A stretch of DNA of 64,000 nucleotides from Diaphorobacter aerolatus (GCF_014489535.1 NZ_CP060783.1:3493501-3557500), one strand, 5' to 3'. Shown: positions 40,918-50,098, numbered from the stretch's first letter. Translations and numbers: made by a program. Notes: generated by a model not told the origin, from the letters alone.

Positions 40918-40954
40918 ACCGCCGAAGCTGAAAAGCCCGGCGGTTTTTGTTTTT
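40918..40954 (+). terminator. Attenuator terminator upstream of DAHP synthase
   Basis: 7-bp GC-rich stem ACCGCCG (40918-40924) / CGGCGGT (40938-40944), a 13-base loop and a T-rich tail (TTTTTGTTTTT). It lies inside the leader, 72 bases before the DAHP synthase ATG, so it must be bypassed for expression. The remaining 40955-41025 is T/C-rich leader with the ribosome site. Confidence 0.82.
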
Positions 40955-41025
40955 CCGGCCCCTCTCTTTTTTCGCAGCGTTTTTCTTTCACAGACAGTTC
41001 AACACCTTCCACGAGGACGCCTTTC

Positions 41026-42147
41026 ATGACTGCCAATGTCTCTCCATCCCCTGATGCCTGGTATCGCAACGTCGAGAAAACCAGCAATACCGACGACAAC
41101 CGCATCAAGGACATCACCATGTTGCCTCCTCCGGAACATCTGATCCGCTTCTTCCCGATTTCCGGCACGGAAGTGGAGACGTTGATCACCCGCACGCGCC
41201 AGTCCATCCAGAAGATCATGTCGGGCGAGGATGATCGCCTGCTGGTCATCATTGGCCCCTGCTCGATCCACGACCCGGCGGCAGCGCTCGAATATGCGAA
41301 GAAGCTCAAGGTGGTGCGCGAACAATACAAGGACACGCTCGAAATCGTGATGCGCGTGTACTTCGAGAAGCCGCGTACCACGGTCGGCTGGAAGGGCCTG
41401 ATCAACGATCCCTACCTCGATGGCAGCTACCGCATCGACGAAGGCCTGCGCATTGCACGCCAACTGCTCATCGACATCAACCGCCTGGGCATTCCGGCAG
41501 GCAGCGAATTCCTCGACGTGATCTCGCCGCAATACATCGGCGACCTGATCAGTTGGGGCGCCATCGGCGCGCGCACCACCGAGAGCCAGGTGCACCGCGA
41601 ACTGGCGTCGGGCATTTCCGCACCGATCGGCTTCAAGAACGGCACGGACGGCAACATCCGCATCGCCACCGACGCGATCCAGTCCGCCAGCCGTGGTCAC
41701 CACTTCCTGTCGGTGCACAAGAATGGCCAGGTCGCGATCGTGCATACCAGCGGCAATCAGGACTGCCACGTGATCCTGCGCGGCGGCAAGGCACCGAACT
41801 ACGACGCCGAGCACGTCGCGGCAGCGTGCGCTGATCTGCAGGCGGCCGGCCTGAATCCGACGCTGATGGTCGATTGCAGCCACGCCAATTCGAGCAAGCA
41901 GCACGAAAAGCAGCGCGATGTGGCGCGCGACGTCGCCTCGCAGATTGCGGGAGGCTCCAAGTCGGTGTTCGGCCTGATGATCGAAAGCCATCTGCACGCC
42001 GGGGCCCAGAAGTTCACGCCGGGCAAGGATGTGCCCAGCGCGCTCGAGTACGGCAAGAGCATCACCGATGCCTGCCTCGGCTGGGACGATTCAGTCGCGA
42101 CGCTGGCCGAATTGTCGTCCGCAGTACAGACGCGGCGCGCATCTTGA
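41026..42147 (+). CDS. aroG: 3-deoxy-7-phosphoheptulonate (DAHP) synthase, class I (AroG/F/H type)
   Basis: 373 residues from ATG 41026. Condenses phosphoenolpyruvate and erythrose 4-phosphate, the entry step of the shikimate pathway. Family motifs: LLVIIGPCSIHDPAAALEYA near residue 73, RVYFEKPRTTVGWKGLINDP near 108, GARTTESQVHRELASG near 183, IGFKNGTDG near 203 and DCSHANSSKQH near 283. Known isoenzymes are feedback-inhibited by Phe, Tyr or Trp; which one this is cannot be read off here, so the symbol is generic. The leader with seven Phe/Tyr/Trp codons suggests control by all three. Confidence 0.95.
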   Translation: MTANVSPSPDAWYRNVEKTSNTDDNRIKDITMLPPPEHLIRFFPISGTEVETLITRTRQSIQKIMSGEDDRLLVIIGPCSIHDPAAALEYAKKLKVVREQYKDTLEIVMRVYFEKPRTTVGWKGLINDPYLDGSYRIDEGLRIARQLLIDINRLGIPAGSEFLDVISPQYIGDLISWGAIGARTTESQVHRELASGISAPIGFKNGTDGNIRIATDAIQSASRGHHFLSVHKNGQVAIVHTSGNQDCHVILRGGKAPNYDAEHVAAACADLQAAGLNPTLMVDCSHANSSKQHEKQRDVARDVASQIAGGSKSVFGLMIESHLHAGAQKFTPGKDVPSALEYGKSITDACLGWDDSVATLAELSSAVQTRRAS

Positions 42148-42149
42148 GA

Positions 42150-42188
42150 GGAAAATGGGGGAGTGGCAATATTGCTTCCCCATTTTCC
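42150..42188. repeat. Strong 39-base inverted repeat right after the DAHP synthase stop
   Basis: Arms GGAAAATGGGG (42150-42160) and CCCCATTTTCC (42178-42188) are perfectly complementary, and an inner GCAAT / ATTGC extends the stem with a 3-base bulge. There is no T tract after it, so it may act as an mRNA-stabilising or processing hairpin between the DAHP synthase gene and the next small gene rather than as a terminator. Confidence 0.75.
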
Positions 42189-42210
42189 CATTCGCCAAAG
42201 GACGTGAACC

Positions 42211-42522
42211 ATGCGCAGTGAAGTGACGGTGACTCTGAGCCCGGAACAGGAATTCCGTATCGATCTCGAAGGTGCCGAGCCCCTGACCAACGAAGCCGCG
42301 CGCCGTTGGCTGGATGACGAGTTCGTGCGCCTCGATTGCGAGCCCCTGCGCCCGAGCGGCAAGGTGCTGCTGGCCGACAAGGTGCTGGTCGTCGCGGCAA
42401 GCGCGAGCGAGCGCGCTTTCTCCGACGCTGCGTGGGCGCACCAGTTCGCGCGGGCCGCAAGTGCGGCGCTTGAACGCAAGACGGTGCGCATCGACATTCC
42501 CTCGATGGCGCTGACGTTCTGA
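42211..42522 (+). CDS. Uncharacterised small protein (103 aa) downstream of DAHP synthase
   Basis: Starts 63 bases after the DAHP synthase stop, behind a large hairpin, and ends at a strong terminator, so it is probably co-transcribed. The sequence (VTVTLSPEQEFRIDLEG ... NEAARRWLDDEFVRLDCEP ... GKVLLADKVLVVAA) is compact, acidic and without signal peptide or membrane helix. No family is recognised. Codon use matches the neighbours, supporting a real gene. Confidence 0.75.
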   Translation: MRSEVTVTLSPEQEFRIDLEGAEPLTNEAARRWLDDEFVRLDCEPLRPSGKVLLADKVLVVAASASERAFSDAAWAHQFARAASAALERKTVRIDIPSMALTF

Positions 42523-42547
42523 CGCCTCCCGGTCCGACCGGGAACGC

Positions 42548-42576
42548 AAAAGCGGTGCCTTGAAGCACCGCTTTTT
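42548..42576. terminator. Bidirectional rho-independent terminator
   Basis: Perfect stem AAAAGCGGTGC / GCACCGCTTTT with a CTTGAA loop and T on the plus strand (and A on the other side), between the small plus-strand gene and mpl on the minus strand. It serves both directions. Confidence 0.92.
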
Positions 42577-42585
42577 GCTTGCAGA

Positions 42586-43998
42586 TCAGGACTTGGCGAG
42601 CGCGTCCAGCAGCTTGGCGTGAATGCCGCCAAAGCTGCCGTTGCTCATGCAGACGATGTGGTCACCCGGTCGCGCTTCGGCGCGCAGTTGCTCGACCAGC
42701 GTGTCGATGTTGTCGACGGCGCGAGCCCGTGCACCCAGCGGCGCGAGCGCTTCGGCCGCATCCCAGTCGAGTCCCGCCGTGTGGCAGAACGACAGATCGG
42801 CCGATTCGAGCGCCCAGGGAAGCTGTGACTTCATCGTGCCGAGCTTCATGGTGTTGCTGCGCGGCTCGAAGGCGGCGAGGATGCGGGCATTCTGGCCGAC
42901 CACCCGGCGCAGACCGTCGAGCGTGGTGCGCAGCGCGGTGGGGTGATGCGCGAAATCGTCGTAGACGGCGATGCCGTTGACCGTGCCGCGCAACTCCATG
43001 CGGCGCTTGACGTTCTGGAATTGGCCCAGCGCCTCGGCAGCCTGTGCGGGCGACACACCGACATGCTCGGCGGCCGCAATCGCCGCCAGTGCATTGAGCT
43101 GGTTGTGCACGCCGCTCAAATTCCACTTCACATGCGCGACCGGTTGGCCCCGGCGCAGCACCTCGAAATCGCCGGGCTCGCCACGCGCGCCGAAATCGCT
43201 GACCGCGTCGCCAAAGCTCGCGACCTCACTCCAGCAACCGGCATGCAGCACGCGAATCAGGCTCTCCTCAAGCGCATTCACCACCACGCGACCGGAGGCA
43301 GGAACGGTGCGCACGAGGTGATGGAATTGCCGCTCGATCGCCGCGAGGTCGTCGAAGATGTCGGCATGGTCGAATTCCAGATTGTTCAGCACCGCCGTGC
43401 GCGGGCGGTAGTGCACGAATTTGCTGCGCTTGTCGAAGAAGGCGGTGTCGTATTCATCGGCCTCGATCACGAACAGTGGTGCCTGACCCTGCTGTGCCGC
43501 GCCCCACTCATGCGACGCGTTTCTTCCCAGACGGGCCGAGACGCCAAAGTTCAGCGGTACGCCGCCGACCAGGAAACCGGGCTCGCGTCCAGCGTGTTCG
43601 AGAATCCAGGCGAGCATCGACGTGGTCGTCGTCTTGCCGTGCGTGCCCGCAACGGCCAGTACATGGCGGCCCTGCAGCACATTCTCGGCAAGCCATTGCG
43701 GCCCGCTGACATACGGAGCGCCCGCATCCAGAATGGCTTCCATCAACGGAAATTTCGGCGTTCCATCGGCCAGGCGCGCACGGCTGACCACATTGCCGAT
43801 GACGAAGACGTCGGGTCGAAGCGCCAGTTGGTCGGCGCCAAAGCCTTCGATCAGATCGATGCCCAAGGCGCGCAGTTGATCGCTCATCGGCGGATAGACA
43901 CCCGCATCGCAACCGGTCACGCGATGACCGGCTTCCCGGGCCAATGCCGCCACGCCACCCATGAAGGTGCCGCAAATCCCCAGAATATGTATGTGCAT
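42586..43998 (-). CDS. mpl: Mpl, UDP-MurNAc:L-Ala-gamma-D-Glu-meso-DAP ligase (murein recycling)
   Basis: 470 residues from ATG 43998 (MHIHILGICGTFMGGVAALA). Reattaches recovered murein tripeptide to UDP-MurNAc, bypassing MurC, MurD and MurE. P-loop [15 protein letters not shown] lies near residue 107, VIEADEYDTAFFDKRSKFVHYRP near 180, and the C-terminal DDFAHHPTALRTTLDGLR near 340. The HILGICGTFMGG start and ADEYDTAFFDKRSK block distinguish Mpl from MurC. Works with AmpD, also present in this window (56.6 kb). Intact. Confidence 0.95.
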   Translation of the reverse strand: MHIHILGICGTFMGGVAALAREAGHRVTGCDAGVYPPMSDQLRALGIDLIEGFGADQLALRPDVFVIGNVVSRARLADGTPKFPLMEAILDAGAPYVSGPQWLAENVLQGRHVLAVAGTHGKTTTTSMLAWILEHAGREPGFLVGGVPLNFGVSARLGRNASHEWGAAQQGQAPLFVIEADEYDTAFFDKRSKFVHYRPRTAVLNNLEFDHADIFDDLAAIERQFHHLVRTVPASGRVVVNALEESLIRVLHAGCWSEVASFGDAVSDFGARGEPGDFEVLRRGQPVAHVKWNLSGVHNQLNALAAIAAAEHVGVSPAQAAEALGQFQNVKRRMELRGTVNGIAVYDDFAHHPTALRTTLDGLRRVVGQNARILAAFEPRSNTMKLGTMKSQLPWALESADLSFCHTAGLDWDAAEALAPLGARARAVDNIDTLVEQLRAEARPGDHIVCMSNGSFGGIHAKLLDALAKS

Positions 43999-44211
43999 GG
44001 GCGTCGATTCTACGAGTTGACGCATCCCCCTGATGGACCGGTTGGACCTGGCGGAGTGGGGCGTGGACCGGGCGTGCGGAAACGGTCTAAGTCGCGCAAT
44101 ATTTCAGGTATTGGCATTGGAGCGACAATGGTCCTTCGGTTCCTCATCGGGCGCTCGCCTGACGGAGGTGTGTGTGTGTTGCGCCGAGGTCCCGTCCACA
44201 GGATTGCCGCC

Positions 44212-44814
44212 ATGAATGACGCTCTTGCTACCGAGATAGCCAATGCCACGGCCCGACTGGTGGTGGAAGAGGGCCTGGAATGGGGCCCGGCCAAACGCCG
44301 CGCCGTCAAGCAACTGGGCCTGCCCGTGCGCACCGCCTTGCCGGACAACGATCTGGTGGAGGACGCGGTGCGCGAATACATCGGCCTGTTCTGCGCCGAC
44401 ACCCAGCCCGCCGAGCTGCGCGCGCTGCGCCAGCTGGCGCTGGTCTGGATGGAGCGCATGCGCGAATTCCGTCCCTATCTGGCCGGTGCCGTCTGGCATG
44501 GCACGGCGACGCGGCTGTCGGACGTCTACGTGCAGATGTTTTGCGATGACCCCAAATCCGCGGAAATTTGCCTGATTGACCATCATGTCGAGTACGAACC
44601 GCGTTCGGTGACCGGGTTTCGCGGGGAGTTGGTGGACGCGCTGAGCCTCAGCAGCATGTCGGCCGAGCTTGGTGAATACATCGGTGTGCACCTGATGGTC
44701 TACGACCTCGATGATTTGCGCGGTGCCCTCAAGCCGGACTCCCGAGGCAGGCTGCCACGCGGTGACATTGCCGCCGTGCGCGCGCTGCTCACGCAGCCGG
44801 AAGCGGGCGGCTGA
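44212..44814 (+). CDS. Conserved-looking 200-aa protein of unknown function
   Basis: Chosen start ATG 44212 (MNDALATEIANATARLVVEEGLEWGPAKRRA). An upstream ATG at 44130 in the same frame is possible. The protein is helical at the N-terminus. Its central GAVWHGTATRLSDVYVQMFCDDPKSAEICLIDH faintly resembles the active-site strand pattern of nucleotidyltransferase folds, though the resemblance is weak. No signal peptide or membrane helix. It is divergent from mpl (213-base gap) and precedes the TlpA-like gene. Function unknown. Confidence 0.72.
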   Translation: MNDALATEIANATARLVVEEGLEWGPAKRRAVKQLGLPVRTALPDNDLVEDAVREYIGLFCADTQPAELRALRQLALVWMERMREFRPYLAGAVWHGTATRLSDVYVQMFCDDPKSAEICLIDHHVEYEPRSVTGFRGELVDALSLSSMSAELGEYIGVHLMVYDLDDLRGALKPDSRGRLPRGDIAAVRALLTQPEAGG

Positions 44815-44868
44815 CCGGCTCGCTGCCTTGTCGGGGCCATTCCTTTTTCAAAAATAACGGTTTTCATC

Positions 44869-45453
44869 ATGTCCACGTCCATCGAGTCCGATCCGAATTC
44901 CGCAGCGGCTGCCGATCCGGCGGCGCCGTCCGCGTCGCGCCGCCGCTGGTTGTTGGCCGGAGCCGGTGTCGCGGCGGCGGCTGCGGGTGCCGGATTTGCC
45001 TGGTGGCGATTTGAGCCGCACGCGGTGTCCGACGGGGTCGAGGCGTCGTTCTGGAATGCCTCCATGGAGACGCTCGATGGCTCAACGTTGACCATGCGCA
45101 AGTTTCATGGCCGACCGCTGCTGCTCAACTTCTGGGCGACTTGGTGCCCGCCGTGCGTTGAAGAGTTGCCCCTGCTCAATGGTTTCTACAATAAATATGC
45201 AGGCAAGGGCTTTCAAGTGCTTGGATTGGCGATCGACAAGCCGGATGCGGTGCGCAAATTTCTGGAGCGCACACCGCTGGATTTTCCCATTGCGCTGGCC
45301 GGTCTCACCGGCACGGACCTCGGGCGCGCGCTCGGCAACGAGTTGGGTGGCCTTCCTTTTTCTGTGTTGTTTGGAAAAGAAGGGAACATCTTGAAGCGTA
45401 AAATGGGGCAATTAACCGAACAAGACGTGGCCCAATGGGCTTCCCAGACATAA
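44869..45453 (+). CDS. TlpA/ResA-like thioredoxin-fold protein, membrane-anchored
   Basis: 194 residues. After an Ala/Ser/Pro-rich N-terminus comes a basic patch (SRRRW) and a hydrophobic Ala/Gly-rich helix (about residues 24-45), a signal anchor or possibly a twin-arginine signal. The thioredoxin fold has the redox motif FWATWCPPCVEELP near residue 88 and the cis-Pro GLPFSV near 160. TlpA-type proteins reduce periplasmic disulfides, often for cytochrome c maturation. It precedes accB with a hairpin in between, and a CcsA-like gene lies at 60.7 kb. Confidence 0.88.
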   Translation: MSTSIESDPNSAAAADPAAPSASRRRWLLAGAGVAAAAAGAGFAWWRFEPHAVSDGVEASFWNASMETLDGSTLTMRKFHGRPLLLNFWATWCPPCVEELPLLNGFYNKYAGKGFQVLGLAIDKPDAVRKFLERTPLDFPIALAGLTGTDLGRALGNELGGLPFSVLFGKEGNILKRKMGQLTEQDVAQWASQT

Positions 45454-45462
45454 GGAAGCCCC

Positions 45463-45482
45463 GCATCTCCTCAAGGAGATGC
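45463..45482. repeat. Perfect 9-bp hairpin between the TlpA-like gene and accB
   Basis: GCATCTCCT / AGGAGATGC separated by two bases, just after the stop codon. The T tract is weak (ATATTT), so terminator function is uncertain. A TGGGG / CCCCA inverted repeat (45520-45539) follows, closer to accB. Confidence 0.55.
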
Positions 45483-45565
45483 AGATATTTGGGTCAATTT
45501 CGATGCAATAGGCTGAAATTGGGGTAAATTTGCGCCCCATTCTGTTTCTAGCCGTTGGAGCTCCC

Positions 45566-46024
45566 ATGGATTTGCGAAAACTTAAGACCCTCATCGACCT
45601 GGTGTCCGAGTCGAACGTTTCTGAACTCGAGATCACCGAAGCCGAGGGCAAAGTGCGCATCGTCAAGGGCGGCGGTGCCGTCGTTCAACAGATGGTTGCC
45701 GCGCCGATGATGGCGCAACCCGCCGCCGTAGCCCCCGTTGCCGCAGCGCCTGGCGCCGACTCCGCCGCGCCGGCCGCGGCTGCGGTATCCGGCCATGCCG
45801 TGAAGTCGCCAATGGTCGGTACTTTCTACCGCTCGGCCAGCCCCGGAGCCAAGCCGTTCATCGAGATCGGTGCCCAGGTCAAGGAAGGCGACACGCTTTG
45901 CATCATCGAGGCGATGAAGATCCTCAACGAGATCGAAGCCGACAAATCCGGCACGGTCACGCGCGTCATGGCTGAAAACGGTCAGGCGGTCGAGTACGGT
46001 CAGCCTCTGTTCGTGATCGAGTAA
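45566..46024 (+). CDS. accB: AccB, biotin carboxyl carrier protein of acetyl-CoA carboxylase
   Basis: 152 residues from ATG 45566, with GGAG eight bases upstream. Carries the biotin arm between AccC and the carboxyltransferase in fatty acid synthesis. The N-terminal part ([23 protein letters not shown]) is followed by an Ala/Pro linker (about residues 45-75). The biotinyl domain follows with the modified Lys in [11 protein letters not shown] (near residue 118). A short inverted repeat (TGGGG / CCCCA) lies upstream, possibly regulatory. accC follows 11 bases later. Confidence 0.96.
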   Translation: MDLRKLKTLIDLVSESNVSELEITEAEGKVRIVKGGGAVVQQMVAAPMMAQPAAVAPVAAAPGADSAAPAAAAVSGHAVKSPMVGTFYRSASPGAKPFIEIGAQVKEGDTLCIIEAMKILNEIEADKSGTVTRVMAENGQAVEYGQPLFVIE

Positions 46025-46035
46025 AGCGGCAATTC

Positions 46036-47384
46036 ATGTTCAAGAAAATCCTGGTTGCCAACCGCGGTGAAATCGCCCTGCGAGTTCAGCGCGCGTGCCG
46101 CGAGCTGGGCGTCAAGGCGGTGATGGTCTATTCCGAGGCCGATCGCGATGCCAAATACGTCAAGCTCGCCGAGGAAGCGGTCTGTATCGGTCCTGCGCCG
46201 TCCGGACTCTCCTACCTGAATATGCCGGCGATCATTTCCGCAGCGGAAGTGACCGACGCCGAAGCGATCCACCCCGGCTACGGGTTTCTCTCCGAGAACG
46301 CCGATTTTGCCGAGCGGGTGGAAAAAAGCGGTTTCCAGTTCATTGGCCCGACCCCGAATCGATCCGCATCATGGGCGACAAGGTATCGGCCAAGCAGTCG
46401 ATGATCCGTGCGGGCGTCCCATGCGTGCCCGGCTCGGACGGCGAATTGCCCGATGATCCGGTCGCGATCCGCCGCATTGCGCGCTCGGTCGGCTATCCGG
46501 TGATCATCAAGGCCGCTGGCGGCGGTGGTGGTCGCGGCATGCGCGTGGTGCACACCGAGGCGGCGCTCGTCAACGCCGTGCAGATGACCAAGGCCGAGGC
46601 GGAAACCGCGTTCGGCAATCCGGCTGTGTACATGGAGAAATTCCTCCAGAACCCGCGCCACATCGAAATCCAGGTCATTGCCGACAAATTCAAGAACGCC
46701 GTCTATCTGGGCGAGCGCGACTGCTCCATGCAGCGCCGCCACCAGAAGGTGATCGAGGAGGCTCCGGCCCCGGGTATTCCGCGCAAGCTGATCGAGAAGA
46801 TCGGCGAGCGCTGCGTGGCCGCCTGCAAGAAGATCGGTTATCGCGGTGCGGGTACGTTCGAGTTCCTGTACGAGAACGGCGAGTTCTATTTCATCGAGAT
46901 GAATACCCGCGTTCAGGTGGAGCATCCGGTGACCGAATGGATCACCGGCGTCGACATCGTCAAGACGCAGATCATGGTCGCCGCTGGCGAGAAGCTGCCG
47001 TTCACGCAGCGCCAGATCGAGATTCACGGCCACGCCATCGAATGCCGCATCAACGCGGAAGATCCGTACAAATTCATCCCCTCGCCGGGCCGGATCACCA
47101 TGTGGCACGCGCCGGGCGGCCCTGGCGTGCGCGTGGATTCGCACGTGTACACGAACTACTTCGTGCCGCCGAACTACGACTCGATGATCGGCAAGCTCAT
47201 CGTGCATGGCGACACGCGCGAGGAAGCCATCGCACGCATGCGCACGGCCCTGCTCGAGACGGTGGTCGAAGGCATCAACACCAACGTGCCGCTGCACCGC
47301 GAGCTGATGGTGGACGCCAAGTTCAACGCCGGTGGCACCAACATCCATTATCTGGAACAGTGGCTGGAAGAGCGCAAGCGCTGA
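46036..47384 (+). CDS. accC: AccC, biotin carboxylase subunit; frameshifted in this sequence
   Basis: ATP-grasp enzyme that carboxylates biotin on AccB. One C is missing in the run 46352-46355. Restoring it links [22 protein letters not shown] and gives 449 residues, the family length. Motifs present: [14 protein letters not shown] at the N-terminus, [16 protein letters not shown] near residue 155, [18 protein letters not shown] near 230 and [13 protein letters not shown] near 290. The gene is essential, so the break is likely an error. A strong hairpin terminator follows. Confidence 0.95.
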
Positions 47385-47419
47385 ACTTCGCCCGTCGCGT
47401 GATTTGATGATGATGGTTC

Positions 47420-47460
47420 CATGCTGGCAGTTTGCAACGAACTGCCAGCATGTTTTATTT
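47420..47460 (+). terminator. Rho-independent terminator between accC and prmA
   Basis: Perfect 13-bp stem CATGCTGGCAGTT / AACTGCCAGCATG with a 7-base loop, followed by TTTTATTT. It ends the accBC transcript only 19 bases before the prmA start, so prmA either relies on read-through or on a promoter I cannot see. Confidence 0.88.
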
Positions 47461-47478
47461 GAGCAAGAAGGTGCCTCC

Positions 47479-48369
47479 ATGTTTGAGCTTTCCCTGTTGT
47501 GTTCCGAAGAGCGGGTCGAAGATCTGAGCGACGCGCTGGAGGCGCTCGATGCCCTGAGCGTGTCGGTCGAAGACGCCGATGCCCAGACCGATGCCGAGCA
47601 GGCACTGTTCGGCGAACCCGGCATGCCCGCACCCAAGGAAGGCTGGAATCGCAGCCGCATCGTCGCGCTGTTCCAGACAAGGGTCCAAGCCGAGGAGGCG
47701 CAGGCGCTGCTACAGGTGCAGGATTTCTTTGAAGGCAGCGAGATTCTGGCGCTCACCGAAGTCGAGGATCAGGACTGGGTGCGCATCACGCAATCGCAGT
47801 TCGCGCCGGTGGAAATCACGCGAGATTTCTGGATCGTCCCCTCGTGGCACGAGCCGCCCGCTGCCGCCAGGCACTGCATTCGCCTCGACCCCGGCCTCGC
47901 GTTCGGCACCGGCACGCATCCGACGACCCGCATGTGCCTGCGCTGGATCACCCGGAACGTAGATCCCGCGCGTGCACCGGCGCGCGTGCTCGACTACGGA
48001 TGCGGCTCGGGGATCCTGGCCATCGGCGCGGCAAAGTTCGGCGCGCGCGACATCGTGGCCGTGGACATCGATCCCGCTGCGGTCACCTCCACCGTCGCCA
48101 ACGCGGCTGCCAATGACGTGACGCTTCAGGCCGGTCTGCCGGACATGGCGCAAGGCGTCTACGACGTCGTGCTGGCCAATATTCTGGCCACGCCGCTCAA
48201 GGTGCTTGCACCGCTGCTCTGCGCGCACGTCGCCGAAGGCGGTGCGCTGGTAATGGCGGGCATTCTGGAGCGTCAGGAAGATGAACTCAAGGCGGCTTAC
48301 GCACCGTGGCTGCAACTGGAAGTCAGTGATCGTGAGGACGGCTGGATCCTGATGACGGCCCGCCGTTGA
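47479..48369 (+). CDS. prmA: PrmA, ribosomal protein L11 methyltransferase
   Basis: 296 residues from ATG 47479. SAM-dependent enzyme that trimethylates several amino groups of L11. The N-terminal L11-binding domain (MFELSLLCSEERVEDLSDALEALDALSVSVED) joins the methyltransferase domain: RLDPGLAFGTGTHPTTRMCL near residue 137, motif I VLDYGCGSGILAIGAAKFGA near 170, and the NILA motif (VLANILATPL) near 233. Position after accBC is common in Burkholderiales. Confidence 0.96.
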   Translation: MFELSLLCSEERVEDLSDALEALDALSVSVEDADAQTDAEQALFGEPGMPAPKEGWNRSRIVALFQTRVQAEEAQALLQVQDFFEGSEILALTEVEDQDWVRITQSQFAPVEITRDFWIVPSWHEPPAAARHCIRLDPGLAFGTGTHPTTRMCLRWITRNVDPARAPARVLDYGCGSGILAIGAAKFGARDIVAVDIDPAAVTSTVANAAANDVTLQAGLPDMAQGVYDVVLANILATPLKVLAPLLCAHVAEGGALVMAGILERQEDELKAAYAPWLQLEVSDREDGWILMTARR

Positions 48370-48433
48370 GCCACTTCCGGGCTGTTGCTTCTGCTTGCAT
48401 GCGAGCGCCGTAGTGCTCGGCGAATGCAGCCCC

Positions 48434-48439
48434 TACAAT
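48434..48439 (+). promoter_or_regulatory. -10 box (TACAAT) nine bases before the zinc-ribbon gene
   Basis: TACAAT at 48434-48439 with ATG at 48449 puts the predicted transcript start 2-4 bases before the start codon. No clear -35 element. Confidence 0.4.
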
Positions 48440-48448
48440 GCAAAGCCG

Positions 48449-50051
48449 ATGAGCCAGATTACCCGCTGTCCTGCCTGCCGGACCAGTTTCAGAGTTGTTG
48501 CCGACCAACTGAGAATCTCAGGAGGTTGGGTGCGCTGTGGTCGCTGCAAGGAGGTGTTCGACGCCTCGACCAATCTGCTCGCAGACGTGCGCTATGCGCC
48601 GGTTCGTCAGAACAAGGGAGCGGAGGCGGCGACACCGTCTGCCTCTCCCGCGCCCGGAGATCGGCCAGCTTCGGCGCAGCCCCCAAGGTACTGGTGCCGC
48701 CGGTTCCGGCATCGAATTTCCCGTTGAGCGTTCCCGTTCCCGACGAAGCGCCCAGCGTATGGAGCACCGCGCGTGCGAGCGTGCCGGGATCGCCCGATGT
48801 CTCGATTCAGCCGCGCGCGCTCGAACACCCACAGGAGCAAGGCCCGAAAGCACCAGCCGACGCCGCTCAAACACCCGCATCGGCGCAACCCTGGGCCGGG
48901 CATTTTTCCAGCCCGCTCGTTGTGCCGACCCCGGTCCGCGCCGCAGACAGTTTTGCAGCGTTCAGCACCTACGGCGAGCGACGCGAATCGAATGTCATGC
49001 CGCCGGACTGGGTGCCCGATGTGGCGACTCGCCAGAGTCCTGGTGAGCAGGCGCGGGACACCACCGAAGCGCAGCGCGTGGAGCCGGAGGTGGTTCATCA
49101 GCCCGATACCGCTGGTGATTCAAAGATCGAGCCGACCCTGGAGCCAACGCCCGGGTCGTCGCCCGCACCGGGTGCCGCCACCATCGTTTTCGGGGATGCG
49201 GACACGGATGATGAAGACGATGACGAGGAGATGCCGGAGCTCACCTTCGAGGCGTCGCGTCAGCACGAGCTGGTCGATGAACCGCTGATCTTTGGCGAGC
49301 GCGGTGAGGATGAGGTCGACGACGACCTTGTCGACAAAGCGGATGCCCTGAAGAGCGATGAGGCCGAGCGCGTCGAGCCCGAAATCGAACATACGGACAC
49401 CGAGCCGCAGAATCTTGCCCGGACACCACGACCGATGTGCCCTACGTCGTACGCCAGGCCGCCGAGGTGGAGGTTGCTACGCCCTCACGGACGAGCGACC
49501 AGGCACCTGCGACGGCCGCGCCGACCGAAGGCGAGGTGGGCTTCATTCGTGATGCGCGCCGCAAGGCGTTCTGGAGCAAGCCTGTCACGCGTGTGTTGCT
49601 GGTGTTGCTGGCGGTCGGCCTGCTGATCGGGTTCGCCGTGCAGTACGCGGTCACCGAGCGTAATCGGCTCGCAGCCGTCCATCCGGCGCTGCGACCGTCG
49701 CTGGAATTGTTGTGCCTGCCGCTGCGGTGCGAGGTGGGGCTGCCGCGTCAGATTGCGTCCGTGGCCATCGACAGCTCGACATTCACGCGCGTGAAGGATG
49801 ACGCGACCTCGTTCAATCTCCAGGTGGCGCTCAAGAGCACGGCCGACATGGTGCTGGAGATGCCTGCGCTCGAACTCACGCTCACGGATTCCAGCGACCA
49901 GCCGGTGCTGCGCCGCGTGCTCAAGCGCGAGGACACCGGCGCACCCGCCGAACTGGCGGCGCACGGCGAGTGGAATGGCACCGTCAAACTGCAGGTGCCC
50001 GAGGTGGCCGACCGCGTGACGGGGTACCGGCTGCTGGCCTTTTATCCCTGA
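48449..50051 (+). CDS. Zinc-ribbon (MJ0042-type) plus DUF3426 membrane protein; two frameshifts in this sequence
   Basis: Corrected length 534 residues. An N-terminal MJ0042 zinc ribbon has two Cys pairs (CPACRTSF ... VRCGRCKEVF). A long, very acidic Pro/Glu-rich linker (about residues 80-330) follows, then a membrane helix (VLLVLLAVGLLIGFAVQYAV) and the periplasmic DUF3426 domain (LELLCLPLRCEVGLPRQIASVAIDSSTF ... GYRLLAFYP). Missing bases are at 48680-48684 (C run) and 49421-49422 (G run). The architecture, with cytoplasmic zinc ribbon and extracytoplasmic domain, is typical of this family, whose function is unknown. Confidence 0.87.
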
Positions 50052-50098
50052 ATTCTTTTTCTGTTCTTTTTCAATTCATTCAAGGCATTGGCAAGACT

